A stretch of 64,000 bases of DNA from Salegentibacter sediminis (GCF_002078605.1 NZ_MSJR01000004.1:1-64000), one strand, 5' to 3'; shown: positions 1 to 8,404, numbered from the stretch's first letter. Made by a program: numbers and translations. Notes: a model not told the origin generated them from the sequence alone.

Positions 1-19
1 AAAGAGCATCACTATATGA

Positions 20-49
20 TGAGATACCGGATCAAGTCCGGTATGACGG
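20..49 (-). repeat. Palindromic intergenic repeat, copy 1
   Basis: The arms TACCGGA and TCCGGTA flank a TCAAG centre and are followed by TGACGG. Read on the minus strand it has the same plan as the copy at 97-125: GTCA, a C-rich arm, CTTGA, the complementary arm, then TCTCA. It is probably a dispersed REP-like element; only this end of the window shows it. Confidence 0.6.
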
Positions 50-63
50 TTTTTAGGAGCATC

Positions 64-80
64 ATCTGAAGTTGATTCAG
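64..80. repeat. Degenerate palindromic repeat
   Basis: TCTGAA-GTTGA-TTCAGA is a perfect 6-bp inverted repeat whose core differs by a few bases from the core of the copy at 97-125. It lacks the outer GTCA and TCTC flanks, so it may be a decayed third copy. Confidence 0.4.
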
Positions 81-96
81 AATTTAATAAAAGAAT

Positions 97-125
97 CGTC
101 ACCCTGAACTTGATTCAGGGTCTCA
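97..125 (+). repeat. Palindromic intergenic repeat, copy 2
   Basis: The arms ACCCTGAA and TTCAGGGT flank CTTGA, with CGTC before and CTCA after. It is oriented opposite to the copy at 20-49, shares its outer flanks and centre, and has compensatory arm changes (CCGGA versus CCTGAA). This pattern fits a family conserved in structure rather than in exact sequence. Confidence 0.6.
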
Positions 126-181
126 TGTGAGTGAGAGAGAAGTTTTAAAGCATTCGGCATTAAATCTGATCCAGGAAATTA

Positions 182-505
182 TTACTCCATAGACCTTAAG
201 ATCTCTTCCATCGCCTGCTGATAACCTTCAATTCCGCCGTAAACAAAGAACATTACCACTGAAGCGATAAGATTAAGCCCGCTTAGGACCAAGCCTATAA
301 TAGCAAGAATTCTTCCGGTTTTTACATTTTCAAATCCTGTGTAGAGTTCAGGGTTGGCATTGTAGATCTCGGTGGCACGTTTTGCCATTACCAGGGCGAT
401 TATCCCGAAGATGACTCCTAAAACCCCATAACAGCAACAGCCAATTATAGACAGGATTCCAAAAATTAGAATGATCGTGGAATTGGGTAATTGTGTGCGT
501 TCCAT
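182..505 (-). CDS. CCC-motif small membrane protein
   Basis: This 107-residue protein has two hydrophobic segments, at about residues 11-40 and 65-90. Three consecutive cysteines (23-25) lie inside the first helix, next to glycine-rich stretches. Proteins of this kind in Flavobacteriaceae are annotated only as CCC motif or DUF4190-like membrane proteins, and their function is unknown. It lies 9 bp downstream of the DUF2752 gene and is probably the last gene of an operon with it and the T9SS cargo at 812-2554. The pairing of CCC-motif and DUF2752 proteins is, from memory, common in this group. Confidence 0.7.
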   Translation of the reverse strand: MERTQLPNSTIILIFGILSIIGCCCYGVLGVIFGIIALVMAKRATEIYNANPELYTGFENVKTGRILAIIGLVLSGLNLIASVVMFFVYGGIEGYQQAMEEILRSME

Positions 506-514
506 AAAAAAGTA

Positions 515-811
515 TTAATTGGTTAGTTGAATGAATTCATACATTTTATAGCCATAATTGACCGCCATAACTATCCCGGCAAAAATGATTAGGCCTATTT
601 TTACCTGAAAATCCTTCCTGAATTTAAAAAAGAGGTTGAATACTAAAAATGCCAGCAGCAGAAGAATTGGGTAGATGGCCGGGTACATATAAAAAGCTTC
701 GGTAAAATTACCCTGAAAAAAAAGAAGTACTGCCCGTTGCCCCCCGCAGCCAAAGCACTCCACCCCTAAAAGGCTTTTGTTCATGCACGGCAACATAAAT
801 TCTTCCATCAT
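515..811 (-). CDS. DUF2752 family membrane protein
   Basis: The 98-residue product carries the DUF2752 signature C-F-G-C-G-G-Q-R-A at residues 19-27. Two hydrophobic segments follow (about 43-60 and 71-88). DUF2752 proteins are small inner-membrane proteins with no established function; the CxxCGGQR motif looks like a metal or redox site, but that is inference. Two ATG codons in tandem (809-811 and 806-808) are possible starts. The first directly abuts the stop codon of the upstream cargo gene, so the pair is probably translationally coupled. Confidence 0.75.
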   Translation of the reverse strand: MMEEFMLPCMNKSLLGVECFGCGGQRAVLLFFQGNFTEAFYMYPAIYPILLLLAFLVFNLFFKFRKDFQVKIGLIIFAGIVMAVNYGYKMYEFIQLTN

Positions 812-2554
812 CTACTTTTTTAAAAGTAATTTCTTATTGGTAATTTGATTAACCCGGGTTTTAACCTTAACGATATACACCGCTTCCCGGAGGTTTCCAG
901 TATAAAAATAGTCATAATGTTTGTTTTCGTAAATCTTTTTGCTGAAAATCATAGCCCCCGTAAGATCAAATACCTGAATTTCTTCCAAGATATCCCCGGC
1001 TATTACTTCTACCTGCCTTAAGTCTTTATTGTATATAATTTCAGCCGCTTCGAAAACTGCAGGATCATCTTCATCTTCCAGGGAAAGTTCTGGGACCTCC
1101 GGAACTACTTCACTAAAACCCAAATAAAACCTGTCTTCATAATTTCCGGAAGGTAATTCCATCTCAAAATCAGATTTATAGAGGTTATGGTAAAGTTTTT
1201 CTTCAGCATCAAAAAGTACAATAGCTTCAGGAGAGAAATTTTCCAGGCTTTCAATGCTTATTTTTAAAACGGTATTTTCTTCTATTGTAATAAGTAACGG
1301 AATCCTTTCTTCTACTTCAAAAGGCAAAACATTTATCAGGTAAGGCTCAAAATTTATCATCCAGGCCGCATCGGTATGTAGGGCACCAAATGCCCTGGCA
1401 TCCATCGCGTGGTCTTCACCCGGGCTCGCGTCATCTCTGAAAGCCACGAGCAGTTGCCTTACAAAGAGCCTATCAAAATCAATATTTAATCTCAACCTGG
1501 GGATGCCCTCCTGTGGTGTCCTGAAACTAGAATCAGTATTGTTTTCCCTCTTAAAAACCCGGTGAGAATTCTTGAAACTTACCTGGCCGTTGGTTTTTCC
1601 CATCAGCATAAAACCCTGTGCGATAGGACTGAATTCCCGCCCATAGGTTTTCCCGGTCTCACCAGTATTTCCTGTGGGATCAGCCGATTCATCATAATAC
1701 TGAAAGGCCGCGGGTACATAGGCTCCTGCTCCCGGAGAATAAGCCCCGTAACCACCCTCGTAATCCTTTAAGTAATGAGAATAAGTACTATCTGAATGAT
1801 CCCAGAAATATGCGATTCCCGTGGTCGCAGTGTTCTGAATAAGAAATTCTTTGAGATTTAATGCTGAAGGATAAGGGTTTCCCAACAGCAACACCTGGTC
1901 TTTCTGAATGTTAATATTGATGTTTCCATCATTCGGTAGCCCCCTGAAATCATAACGCTGCCTATTTCCCGGGTTGTTAGGGACTCCTTCCACAGTAGAT
2001 GAAGAGGTGCCTTTTACTCCCTTCATCGTGAAACCCCAGCCTGGTTCCAGGGAAAAATCATCACCTATATATTCCCAGTCAGCATAGGTGCCACCACCAA
2101 ATTTATAAAGCCATCTTCGACTTATGCTTAAGGGATTTGCAATCCCGTCAAAAGCTGAGGTAAGTTGAACCGGTTTGCTTTCGGTCTTGCCTATAGGTTC
2201 ATAGATGATCCTGTCAACGGTTTTTGCAACTCCTGCATTATCCTTTACCGGTAGGCCCCAGTAATTGTAGTTATAGGCATTGGCCCAACCCTCCTGGAAA
2301 ACAGAGATCACCCCCGTTCCTGAATTCAGATTATTGGTTTTATCAGCCTGTATGAGCTGCGCTTCTTTTCTCAGGTAAATACTGGCTTCGGTGGCCTGAT
2401 CAGGATTTTTTTCCAGCTGAATATCCTTTTCTACATATAAGACCAGATTCTTTACATATAAAAAGCTGCTTCCCGTATTGGAAGGAGAAACACTTAATTG
2501 CGCTGAAATCGGGTGAAAACAGAAAAACAGGAACATGAAGTAAAAAAGCCTCAT
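812..2554 (-). CDS. Secreted T9SS cargo with C-terminal sorting domain
   Basis: The 580-residue protein starts with a Sec signal peptide (hydrophobic residues 3-18, cleavage probably after Ala18). Its last ~75 residues form a type A type IX sorting domain: a beta-rich stretch with 'VFDLTGAMIF' and 'AVYIVKV', ending in basic 'KKLLLKK'. T9SS cargos with this tail cross the outer membrane and are released or anchored on the surface. The central region (about 20-500) has no catalytic motif I recognise and looks like an adhesin-like or structural surface protein. It heads a likely three-gene operon with the two small membrane proteins downstream. Secretion route is fairly certain; function is unknown. 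Confidence 0.75.
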   Translation of the reverse strand: MRLFYFMFLFFCFHPISAQLSVSPSNTGSSFLYVKNLVLYVEKDIQLEKNPDQATEASIYLRKEAQLIQADKTNNLNSGTGVISVFQEGWANAYNYNYWGLPVKDNAGVAKTVDRIIYEPIGKTESKPVQLTSAFDGIANPLSISRRWLYKFGGGTYADWEYIGDDFSLEPGWGFTMKGVKGTSSSTVEGVPNNPGNRQRYDFRGLPNDGNININIQKDQVLLLGNPYPSALNLKEFLIQNTATTGIAYFWDHSDSTYSHYLKDYEGGYGAYSPGAGAYVPAAFQYYDESADPTGNTGETGKTYGREFSPIAQGFMLMGKTNGQVSFKNSHRVFKRENNTDSSFRTPQEGIPRLRLNIDFDRLFVRQLLVAFRDDASPGEDHAMDARAFGALHTDAAWMINFEPYLINVLPFEVEERIPLLITIEENTVLKISIESLENFSPEAIVLFDAEEKLYHNLYKSDFEMELPSGNYEDRFYLGFSEVVPEVPELSLEDEDDPAVFEAAEIIYNKDLRQVEVIAGDILEEIQVFDLTGAMIFSKKIYENKHYDYFYTGNLREAVYIVKVKTRVNQITNKKLLLKK

Positions 2555-2562
2555 AATTACTT

Positions 2563-2570
2563 TAACTTTG
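2563..2570 (+). promoter_or_regulatory. Candidate -7 box for the 2638 operon
   Basis: TAACTTTG fits the Bacteroidetes -7 consensus TAnnTTTG. It lies in the 83-bp divergent gap, 67 bp before the start at 2638. No good -33 TTTG is seen at 19-21 bp upstream, so support is moderate. Confidence 0.35.
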
Positions 2571-2637
2571 TCATCCTACAAGTTCCCCTGAAAAAATGGA
2601 AAATAGAATAAGGGGTTTCTGGTAAAATTGATCTGAA

Positions 2638-2841
2638 ATGAAGAACGCACAGTTAATAAATACGATACTTATCGTCCTTGGAGGCGGATTACTGCTTTAT
2701 GCAATTGCCGCCGAAGAAGCCAACCAATACATCAAGATAGCAGGCCTCATTATTATAATGCTGGGGCTCTTTAGAGCAACAAATTTTTGGGTGGTTACAA
2801 AAGATGACCATAAAAATGATAACGAAGAAGATAAGCAGTAA
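2638..2841 (+). CDS. Small two-helix membrane protein
   Basis: The 67-residue protein has two predicted transmembrane helices (about residues 6-24 and 31-52) and a hydrophilic, acidic C-terminal tail. I do not recognise a named family. Its stop codon overlaps the start of the Smr-domain gene by one base (TAATG), so the two are probably co-translated. Divergent from the T9SS cargo gene. Confidence 0.65.
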   Translation: MKNAQLINTILIVLGGGLLLYAIAAEEANQYIKIAGLIIIMLGLFRATNFWVVTKDDHKNDNEEDKQ

Positions 2842-3386
2842 TGAAATTCAATCCCGGAGATAAAGTAGCGGCCCTTGATGACGACCTGGAAGGAGTAGTG
2901 GTGAATGCCGATGCAGCATCGGTGACCATAGAAACCCCCGATGGCTTTGAAATGGACTTTTCTCCTGCTGAATTGGTGAAGATAGAAACTCCTATTGAAG
3001 ACTTGTCTGAAAACGTTGATTTTAACCGCGTGCTGGAAGAAAAACAACTTCCTAAAAAACCTAAATCAAAACGCATAAAACCCAAAGAACGGAATGCGCC
3101 GCCAATGGAGGTAGACCTGCATATCGAAAAACTGGTGAATAATTTCCGGGGGATGAACAATTTTGACATTCTCAACCTGCAGATGGAAACCGCCAAAAGG
3201 CAACTGGAGTTCGCGATGAGAAAACGCATTCAGAAGATTGTTTTTATTCACGGAGTAGGGGAAGGCGTTCTAAAGGCCGAACTGGATTACCTGCTGGGTC
3301 GCTACGACAACCTCAAATTTTATGATGCCGATTATCAAAAATACGGGCAGGGAGCCACAGAAGTTTATTTCTTTCAGAATAATTAG
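2841..3386 (+). CDS. Smr-domain protein (DUF2027-like)
   Basis: This 181-residue protein has an N-terminal small beta domain (about 1-50, 'FNPGDKVAALDD') like that of DUF2027 proteins, a lysine-rich linker (70-90), and a C-terminal Smr domain. The Smr hallmarks are 'VDLHIEKL' near residue 92 and 'FIHGVGEGVLK' near 135. Smr domains are found in MutS2 and in stand-alone nucleases acting on branched DNA or on RNA in stalled ribosomes; which applies here cannot be told from sequence. The start overlaps the preceding stop by one base. It converges on the lipoprotein gene with only 9 bp between them. Confidence 0.8.
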   Translation: MKFNPGDKVAALDDDLEGVVVNADAASVTIETPDGFEMDFSPAELVKIETPIEDLSENVDFNRVLEEKQLPKKPKSKRIKPKERNAPPMEVDLHIEKLVNNFRGMNNFDILNLQMETAKRQLEFAMRKRIQKIVFIHGVGEGVLKAELDYLLGRYDNLKFYDADYQKYGQGATEVYFFQNN

Positions 3387-3395
3387 TCGGGAAAA

Positions 3396-4376
3396 CTACT
3401 GTCCTCCGGTATTTTCTTCCTCTCCGGTTGTTTCACCGCTAACCCCGGAAACAGTATAATAACCAAGATTGTATTCGTCAAACCTTATCTCTTCGCCACT
3501 GCCGTCCTGCTTCACGAAATTGAAATTCCTTATCACAATATCCGAACGGTAATTTCGGTTTATGTTGTGGTCTATAACTTCGTTATGCTCGTTGTAAGGT
3601 TCGGTTAATTCGGGGTTGAGGTAATTAGGCCTGTCGGCAAGCTGCAGGCTCTGCGGGTTAAGCAAATCGTCGCTGCTTACCTCATATTTGCTGAGCGCTC
3701 CATCGCCGTCATCATCAGGATCCAGGTAATTGGGAATTCCATCTTCGTCGGTATCTCTGTAACCTTCGGCGGTGGGATCGCCATCGCCGGTTCTTATCTC
3801 GGTGCTGGTGCGCACGTTATCTCCATCGTCGTCTATATCCAGATAATTAGGGATTCCATCCCCGTCGGTATCAAGATGAGCATCGCTTTCGGGATTTTGC
3901 GCCTCCTCCGGATCCATCCCCTCATCTGTATTTTTGATCCCATCTTTGTCGGCATCATCCTGCACCCCAATATCATTAAAACTGGTGCTTATCACCACGG
4001 TACCTTCGGTAGTAATATATTCGTCTATCACTCCCGGGTCTTTCGAGGGCACTGCCTTGCAGAAGTAATCATCTGGGATCTCGCCGTCATAAAGCCTATA
4101 GATCATTTTGTTGTCGCCGGTTAACTCAATTTCTATTGGCTGGTTGGTGTTTCGGCTTAAAAGCAATTCCTCTTCATCCAATTGCCGGGAACTTAATTGC
4201 AACGACATAGACTCGTAAACCTCCTCGTTATTAATTACGTAAAGCACTTTCTGGTCTCCTAAGCCACATAGGCTGAGCTTGCTGTTTTCAAGATCGAAAG
4301 AAGTGACTATAATGTCCCCGTTATCACAGGAACTCAATCCCAGAAAAATGATGAAAATTGAAAAAAACTTTTTCAT
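3396..4376 (-). CDS. Lipoprotein with thrombospondin type 3-like calcium repeats
   Basis: The chosen ATG at 4376 gives a 326-residue lipoprotein with a clean signal and lipobox ending in L-S-S-C (residues 13-16); the longer reading adds six hydrophilic residues and an unlikely start. The middle (about 140-235) holds Asp-rich repeats of the type D-x-D-x-D-G-I-x-N-x-x-D ('DTDGDGIPNYLD', 'DTDEDGIPNYLD'), which bind calcium in TSP3/OmpA-associated proteins. It is likely exported and attached to a membrane; partner and role are unknown. A -7 box lies 15 bp before the start. Confidence 0.75.
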   Translation of the reverse strand: MKKFFSIFIIFLGLSSCDNGDIIVTSFDLENSKLSLCGLGDQKVLYVINNEEVYESMSLQLSSRQLDEEELLLSRNTNQPIEIELTGDNKMIYRLYDGEIPDDYFCKAVPSKDPGVIDEYITTEGTVVISTSFNDIGVQDDADKDGIKNTDEGMDPEEAQNPESDAHLDTDGDGIPNYLDIDDDGDNVRTSTEIRTGDGDPTAEGYRDTDEDGIPNYLDPDDDGDGALSKYEVSSDDLLNPQSLQLADRPNYLNPELTEPYNEHNEVIDHNINRNYRSDIVIRNFNFVKQDGSGEEIRFDEYNLGYYTVSGVSGETTGEEENTGGQ

Positions 4377-4391
4377 TCGTGCGCTTTTCAA

Positions 4392-4399
4392 CAAAAATA
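4392..4399 (-). promoter_or_regulatory. Candidate -7 box for the lipoprotein gene
   Basis: On the minus strand TATTTTTG matches TAnnTTTG exactly and ends 15 bp before the chosen ATG at 4376. This supports 4376 over the longer start. No clear -33 element is seen. Confidence 0.45.
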
Positions 4400-4452
4400 G
4401 CGGAAATAAGGATTTTTTACCCCTTCATCCTTAAAATTATTTTTATTTCGTT

Positions 4453-4460
4453 TAATTTTG
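4453..4460 (+). promoter_or_regulatory. Candidate -7 box, nearly leaderless cysteine desulfurase
   Basis: TAATTTTG matches TAnnTTTG and ends only 6 bp before the ATG at 4467. Transcription would start at or very near the start codon. No -33 TTTG is present at the expected distance. Confidence 0.45.
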
Positions 4461-4466
4461 TGTTTA

Positions 4467-5615
4467 ATGAAAAACGTATACTTAGACTCTGCCGCAACCA
4501 CGCAAATGCGTGAGGAAGTGATCGCCCGCATGACCGACGTAATGAACGAGGTTTATGGGAATCCTTCATCTACCCATAGCTTCGGAAGATCTGCCAAATC
4601 CCTTGTGGAACAGGCCAGGAAAACCGTAGCAAAAGCTCTGAATGTTAAACCAGCCGAAATCGTCTTTACCTCCGGGGGTACTGAAGCCGATAACCTCGCT
4701 TTGAATTCGGCCGTGCGCGATCTGGGCGTGGAACGCATCATCACCTCCAAAATAGAGCATCACGCGGTGCTTTATACTATTAACCAATTGCAGGAATGTT
4801 ATGACATTGAGGTAGATTACCTCGATTTGGATTCCTGCGGAAATGCTAACCTGGATCAACTCGAGGCACTTCTGAAAAATTCAGAAAAGAAAACGCTGGT
4901 GAGCCTGATGCATATTAACAATGAAGTGGGAAACCGCCTGGATATAAAAAAAGCCGGTGAGATCGCTCACGCCAATGATGCGCTTTTTCATTCTGATACC
5001 GTACAATCGGTAGGACATTATGAGCTCGATTTCAACGAGGTCCCGGTTGATTTTACGGCCGTAAGCGCCCATAAATTTCACGGACCCAAAGGAGTGGGTT
5101 TTGCATTTGTAAGAAAAAATACGGGGCTGAAACCGCTTATCTTTGGAGGCGAACAGGAACGCGGTCATCGTGCCGGGACTGAAAGCGTGCATAATATTGT
5201 AGGCCTGGAAGAAGCTTTGAAACTTTCTCTGGAAAACCTGGAAGAGGAGAAAGCTTATGTTACAGAACTCAAACAGTATTTCATAGAAAAGATCAAAAAA
5301 GAGATTCCCGAAGCTAAATTCAACGGGAACTGCGAAGATCCGGAAGGTAGTACCTATACCCTGGTGAACGTGTGTTTGCCGGTGCCTCCACAGAAAGCCC
5401 TGATGCTGCTTTTTCAACTTGACCTCAAAGGAATTGCCTGTTCTAAAGGCAGTGCCTGCCAAAGCGGTAGCGATAAAGGTTCGCACGTACTTAACGAATT
5501 CCTTTCTGAAGAGGATCTTAAAAAACCATCTATCAGGTTTTCTTTCTCGCACTATAATACCAAAGAAGAATTGGATTATGTTGTTGATACCCTCAGGGAA
5601 TTTATCGAATCCTGA
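4467..5615 (+). CDS. Cysteine desulfurase (NifS/IscS class)
   Basis: The 382-residue PLP enzyme takes sulfur from cysteine as a persulfide for iron-sulfur clusters and other thio-cofactors. Visible hallmarks are the N-terminal 'YLDSAATT', the PLP lysine in 'SAHKFHGPKG' (about residue 200), 'GGEQERGHRAGT', and the catalytic cysteine in 'GSACQSG' (about 330). The start at 4467 is preferred over the upstream TTG at 4458 because family members begin with 'YLDxAATT' and the TTG lies inside the promoter box. It stands alone, without scaffold genes beside it, and is followed by a strong terminator. Confidence 0.9.
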   Translation: MKNVYLDSAATTQMREEVIARMTDVMNEVYGNPSSTHSFGRSAKSLVEQARKTVAKALNVKPAEIVFTSGGTEADNLALNSAVRDLGVERIITSKIEHHAVLYTINQLQECYDIEVDYLDLDSCGNANLDQLEALLKNSEKKTLVSLMHINNEVGNRLDIKKAGEIAHANDALFHSDTVQSVGHYELDFNEVPVDFTAVSAHKFHGPKGVGFAFVRKNTGLKPLIFGGEQERGHRAGTESVHNIVGLEEALKLSLENLEEEKAYVTELKQYFIEKIKKEIPEAKFNGNCEDPEGSTYTLVNVCLPVPPQKALMLLFQLDLKGIACSKGSACQSGSDKGSHVLNEFLSEEDLKKPSIRFSFSHYNTKEELDYVVDTLREFIES

Positions 5616-5641
5616 TCAGGATTTAAGAAATAAACGATTAG

Positions 5642-5668
5642 AAAATCCCGCACTTGCGGGATTTTTTG
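5642..5668 (+). terminator. Rho-independent terminator after cysteine desulfurase
   Basis: AAAATCCCGCA-CTTG-CGGGATTTTTT forms a GC-rich stem with a 4-base loop and a T tract, 27 bp after the stop codon. Confidence 0.85.
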
Positions 5669-5773
5669 TTAAGATTCCCATATTAGACTGTTCCTGCTTT
5701 TTTTAAATAATATAATTTACATAATATTGATAGTCCAAAATGCAGCGGATACCCAATCCAATATTTGAAAAGT

Positions 5774-7315
5774 ATGAGCCAGAATATAGAAAAGCTTAAG
5801 GATAAAATAGAAAAAGCCCACCTGGGTGGGGGCAAAAAACGAATAGAAAGTCAGCATTCAAAAAAGAAACTCACCGCCCGCGAGCGTGTAGATTATCTGC
5901 TCGATGAGTCTTCCTTTGAAGAGATTGGAATCCTGGTAACTCACCGTACCACCGATTTCGGGATGGAAAAACAGAAATTTTACGGGGATGGTGTGGTTAC
6001 CGGCTATGGAACTATAAATGGCCGGCTTGTGTATGTCTTTGCCCAGGATTTCACTGTCTTTGGAGGTTCCCTTTCTGAAACTCACGCCGAAAAGATCTGC
6101 AAAGTGATGGACCTGGCGATGAAGGTAGGTGCACCCCTGATAGGCCTTAATGATTCTGGCGGGGCACGTATCCAGGAAGGCGTGAAGTCGCTTGGAGGCT
6201 ATGCCGATATTTTTCATCGTAACGTGAAAGCTTCCGGGGTTATTCCACAGATATCGGCCATAATGGGGCCCTGTGCCGGGGGCGCCGTGTATTCTCCGGC
6301 TATGACAGATTTTACTTTTATGGTACAGGATACGAGCTATATGTTCGTGACAGGACCTAACGTGGTGAAAACAGTCACCAATGAAGAAGTGACTTCCGAA
6401 GAACTTGGCGGCGCGAGCACCCACGCTACTAAATCGGGCGTAACACATCGCACCGCGGTGAACGACATTGGCTGTCTCGAAGATATCAAACAGCTTATAA
6501 GTTATATGCCGCAAAGCAATAAGCAAAGCCCGGAAAAACTTCCTTTTACTCCCGGAGACGAATTCAGGGATCAACTGGAAGGAATTGTGCCTGATAGTTC
6601 CAGTAAACCTTATGATATGCACGAGGTGATAAACGGAATAATTGATGAAAATAGCTTCTTTGAGATCCATAAGGATTATGCCGATAATATAATTGTAGGC
6701 TTCGGAAGACTTGGCGGACGCAGCATTGGGATTGTCGCCAATCAGCCTATGAGCCTGGCCGGGGTCCTGGATGTAGATTCTTCCAAGAAAGCGGCCCGTT
6801 TTACCCGTTTTTGCGATTGCTTTAATATTCCTTTATTAGTGCTGGTGGATGTGCCGGGATTCCTGCCGGGTACCGATCAGGAATGGAACGGGATTATCCT
6901 TAACGGTGCTAAATTACTCTATGCCCTTAGCGAGGCTACAGTGCCAAAAGTAACCCTGATTACCCGTAAGGCCTACGGTGGGGCCTATGATGTGATGAAT
7001 TCTAAGCATATTGGCGCCGATCTTAACTTTGCCTGGCCCACAGCCGAGATCGCAGTAATGGGAGCAAAAGGTGCCAGTGAGATTATCTTCAGGAAGGAAA
7101 TTAAAGAGGCAGATGATCCTGCTGCTAAACTTGCAGAGAAAGAGGCCGATTATGCCGAAAAATTTGCCAACCCCTTTGAGGCAGCTCAACGCGGATTTAT
7201 AGATGAGGTGATAATGCCCCGGGAAACCCGCAGAAAACTGCTTAAAGGTTTCAGTATGCTGGAAAATAAGGAAGTGCTTAGACCAGATAGGAAACACGGA
7301 AATATTCCGCTTTAA
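5774..7315 (+). CDS. Acyl-CoA carboxylase, carboxyltransferase (beta) subunit
   Basis: The 513-residue protein is a full-length carboxyltransferase of the propionyl-/methylmalonyl-CoA type, which moves carboxyl from carboxybiotin to an acyl-CoA. It shows the crotonase-fold halves: N-terminal domain with '[11 protein letters not shown]' (about 117) and '[12 protein letters not shown]' (about 163), and C-terminal domain with '[13 protein letters not shown]' and '[13 protein letters not shown]'. ATG 5774 is preferred to the TTG three codons upstream. The biotin carboxylase and biotin carrier subunits are not in the window. A 47-residue ORF follows 34 bp after the stop. Substrate (propionyl- versus another short acyl-CoA) is not decided by sequence alone. 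Confidence 0.9.
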   Translation: MSQNIEKLKDKIEKAHLGGGKKRIESQHSKKKLTARERVDYLLDESSFEEIGILVTHRTTDFGMEKQKFYGDGVVTGYGTINGRLVYVFAQDFTVFGGSLSETHAEKICKVMDLAMKVGAPLIGLNDSGGARIQEGVKSLGGYADIFHRNVKASGVIPQISAIMGPCAGGAVYSPAMTDFTFMVQDTSYMFVTGPNVVKTVTNEEVTSEELGGASTHATKSGVTHRTAVNDIGCLEDIKQLISYMPQSNKQSPEKLPFTPGDEFRDQLEGIVPDSSSKPYDMHEVINGIIDENSFFEIHKDYADNIIVGFGRLGGRSIGIVANQPMSLAGVLDVDSSKKAARFTRFCDCFNIPLLVLVDVPGFLPGTDQEWNGIILNGAKLLYALSEATVPKVTLITRKAYGGAYDVMNSKHIGADLNFAWPTAEIAVMGAKGASEIIFRKEIKEADDPAAKLAEKEADYAEKFANPFEAAQRGFIDEVIMPRETRRKLLKGFSMLENKEVLRPDRKHGNIPL

Positions 7316-7349
7316 AAATGAAATTATAATTACTAAACTAACTCAAATT

Positions 7350-7493
7350 ATGACTAACAATTACAAGGATGCTAAACTGAAATTTGAAAGGAAAGATCTG
7401 GAACTCGAATTTGCAAGCCAGAGAAAGCTTAGGGAAGACGAATTGCTTCTCAATCACGTTTTCGATGAGACCGAGCTTCCTGACTGGGAATAA
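7350..7493 (+). CDS. Small helical protein (47 aa) behind the carboxylase
   Basis: An ATG at 7350 opens a 47-residue frame ending in TAA at 7493. It fills the gap between the carboxylase (34 bp upstream) and the dehydrogenase homologue (11 bp downstream). The product is rich in Lys, Glu and Leu with a heptad-like pattern over residues 5-36 and an acidic end ('DETELPDWE'), so it is probably one amphipathic helix. I do not recognise it. A small accessory subunit of the carboxylase is one possibility by position; that is inference. Confidence 0.55.
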   Translation: MTNNYKDAKLKFERKDLELEFASQRKLREDELLLNHVFDETELPDWE

Positions 7494-7504
7494 GCTTTAG
7501 CCTG

Positions 7505-8404
7505 ATGAAATTCAATAAAATAGTTTGTGTAGATAACACCAAACTTACCGACCAGGCCATTGAAGAATTGCAGCAATTCAGTGAAGGGGGGGTAGAGAAC
7601 TATAATGACTATCCCGATTCTCAAGCTGAAATTATAAAGCGTATAGGAGATGCTGAAGCTGTATTGGTTTCCTGGAAAACACAAGTCCCTGAAGCCATCA
7701 TTGAGCAATGTCCTAAGCTGAAATATATTGGGATGGCCTGCAGCCTTTATGATGATGAGTCGGCGAATGTGGCGGTTAATTTTGCCAGGGAACGCGGCAT
7801 AAGCGTAAAAGGTATTTTTGATTATGGCGATCCCGGAGTGGTGGAGTTTATCGTATCAGAATTGATAAGGTTGCTGCACGGTTTTGGAGATAAGCAGTGG
7901 CGGGAAATGCCCGTGGAACTTACCAAACGCAAGATCGGGATCATTGGCCTGGGAACAACCGGCCAGATGCTCGCTGAATGTCTCCTGCCTTTTGGAGCCG
8001 AGCTTTATTACTTCAGCAGAACCAGGAAAAAGGAATGGGAGGAAAAAGGCCTTACATACCTTCCCCTGGAAAAACTTCTGGACAAAACAGAAATTATTTC
8101 CCTCCATCTTCCGAAGAATACCACATTGCTTGGAAGTAGAGAGTTTGAAATTTTCGGCCAGGGAAAAATATTAATCAGTACTTCGCTGGGGCTTCCTTTT
8201 GAAGAAAAAGCCTTTCAGAAATGGCTTAAGAATGAAGGGAATTTCGGTATCTTTGATGGAGATGCCGGGGAAGCACTTTCGGAAAAAAGCCTGGCGGAAA
8301 AGAACCTGATCTTTTCAGAAAAAAGTGCCGGTTGGAGTAAAGAAACCCGGCAACGACTTTCAGAAAAAGTTCTGAAGAATATCAGGGAGTTCACTGGCAT
8401 TTAA
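7505..8404 (+). CDS. D-2-hydroxyacid dehydrogenase homologue with altered active site
   Basis: The 299-residue protein has the layout of NAD-dependent D-2-hydroxyacid dehydrogenases: a substrate domain (1-95), then a Rossmann domain with 'IGIIGLGTTGQ' (about 142-152) and an aromatic/basic end of beta-2 ('YFSRTRK'). The catalytic residues are not conserved. Where the family has the active arginine in 'NxxRG', this protein has 'STSLG'. Where it has the histidine in 'TPHxA', this protein has 'SEKSAG'. NAD(P) binding is therefore likely, but classical hydride transfer on a 2-hydroxyacid is doubtful. It probably belongs to one transcription unit with the carboxylase and the 47-residue ORF. Confidence 0.75.
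   Translation: MKFNKIVCVDNTKLTDQAIEELQQFSEGGVENYNDYPDSQAEIIKRIGDAEAVLVSWKTQVPEAIIEQCPKLKYIGMACSLYDDESANVAVNFARERGISVKGIFDYGDPGVVEFIVSELIRLLHGFGDKQWREMPVELTKRKIGIIGLGTTGQMLAECLLPFGAELYYFSRTRKKEWEEKGLTYLPLEKLLDKTEIISLHLPKNTTLLGSREFEIFGQGKILISTSLGLPFEEKAFQKWLKNEGNFGIFDGDAGEALSEKSLAEKNLIFSEKSAGWSKETRQRLSEKVLKNIREFTGI

Noticed and set aside
2795-3229. 144-codon open frame on the minus strand, opposite the Smr gene
   Set aside because: The plus-strand frame has clear Smr motifs; the minus product is low in any recognisable pattern.
4881-5552. 223-codon open frame on the minus strand, opposite cysteine desulfurase
   Set aside because: Shadow of a well-supported enzyme gene; no promoter, start context or domain support.
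5858-6670. 270-codon open frame on the minus strand, opposite the acyl-CoA carboxylase gene
   Set aside because: It lies fully inside a conserved gene, its product has no recognisable domain, and its His/Phe/Tyr-rich composition is that of an antisense shadow.
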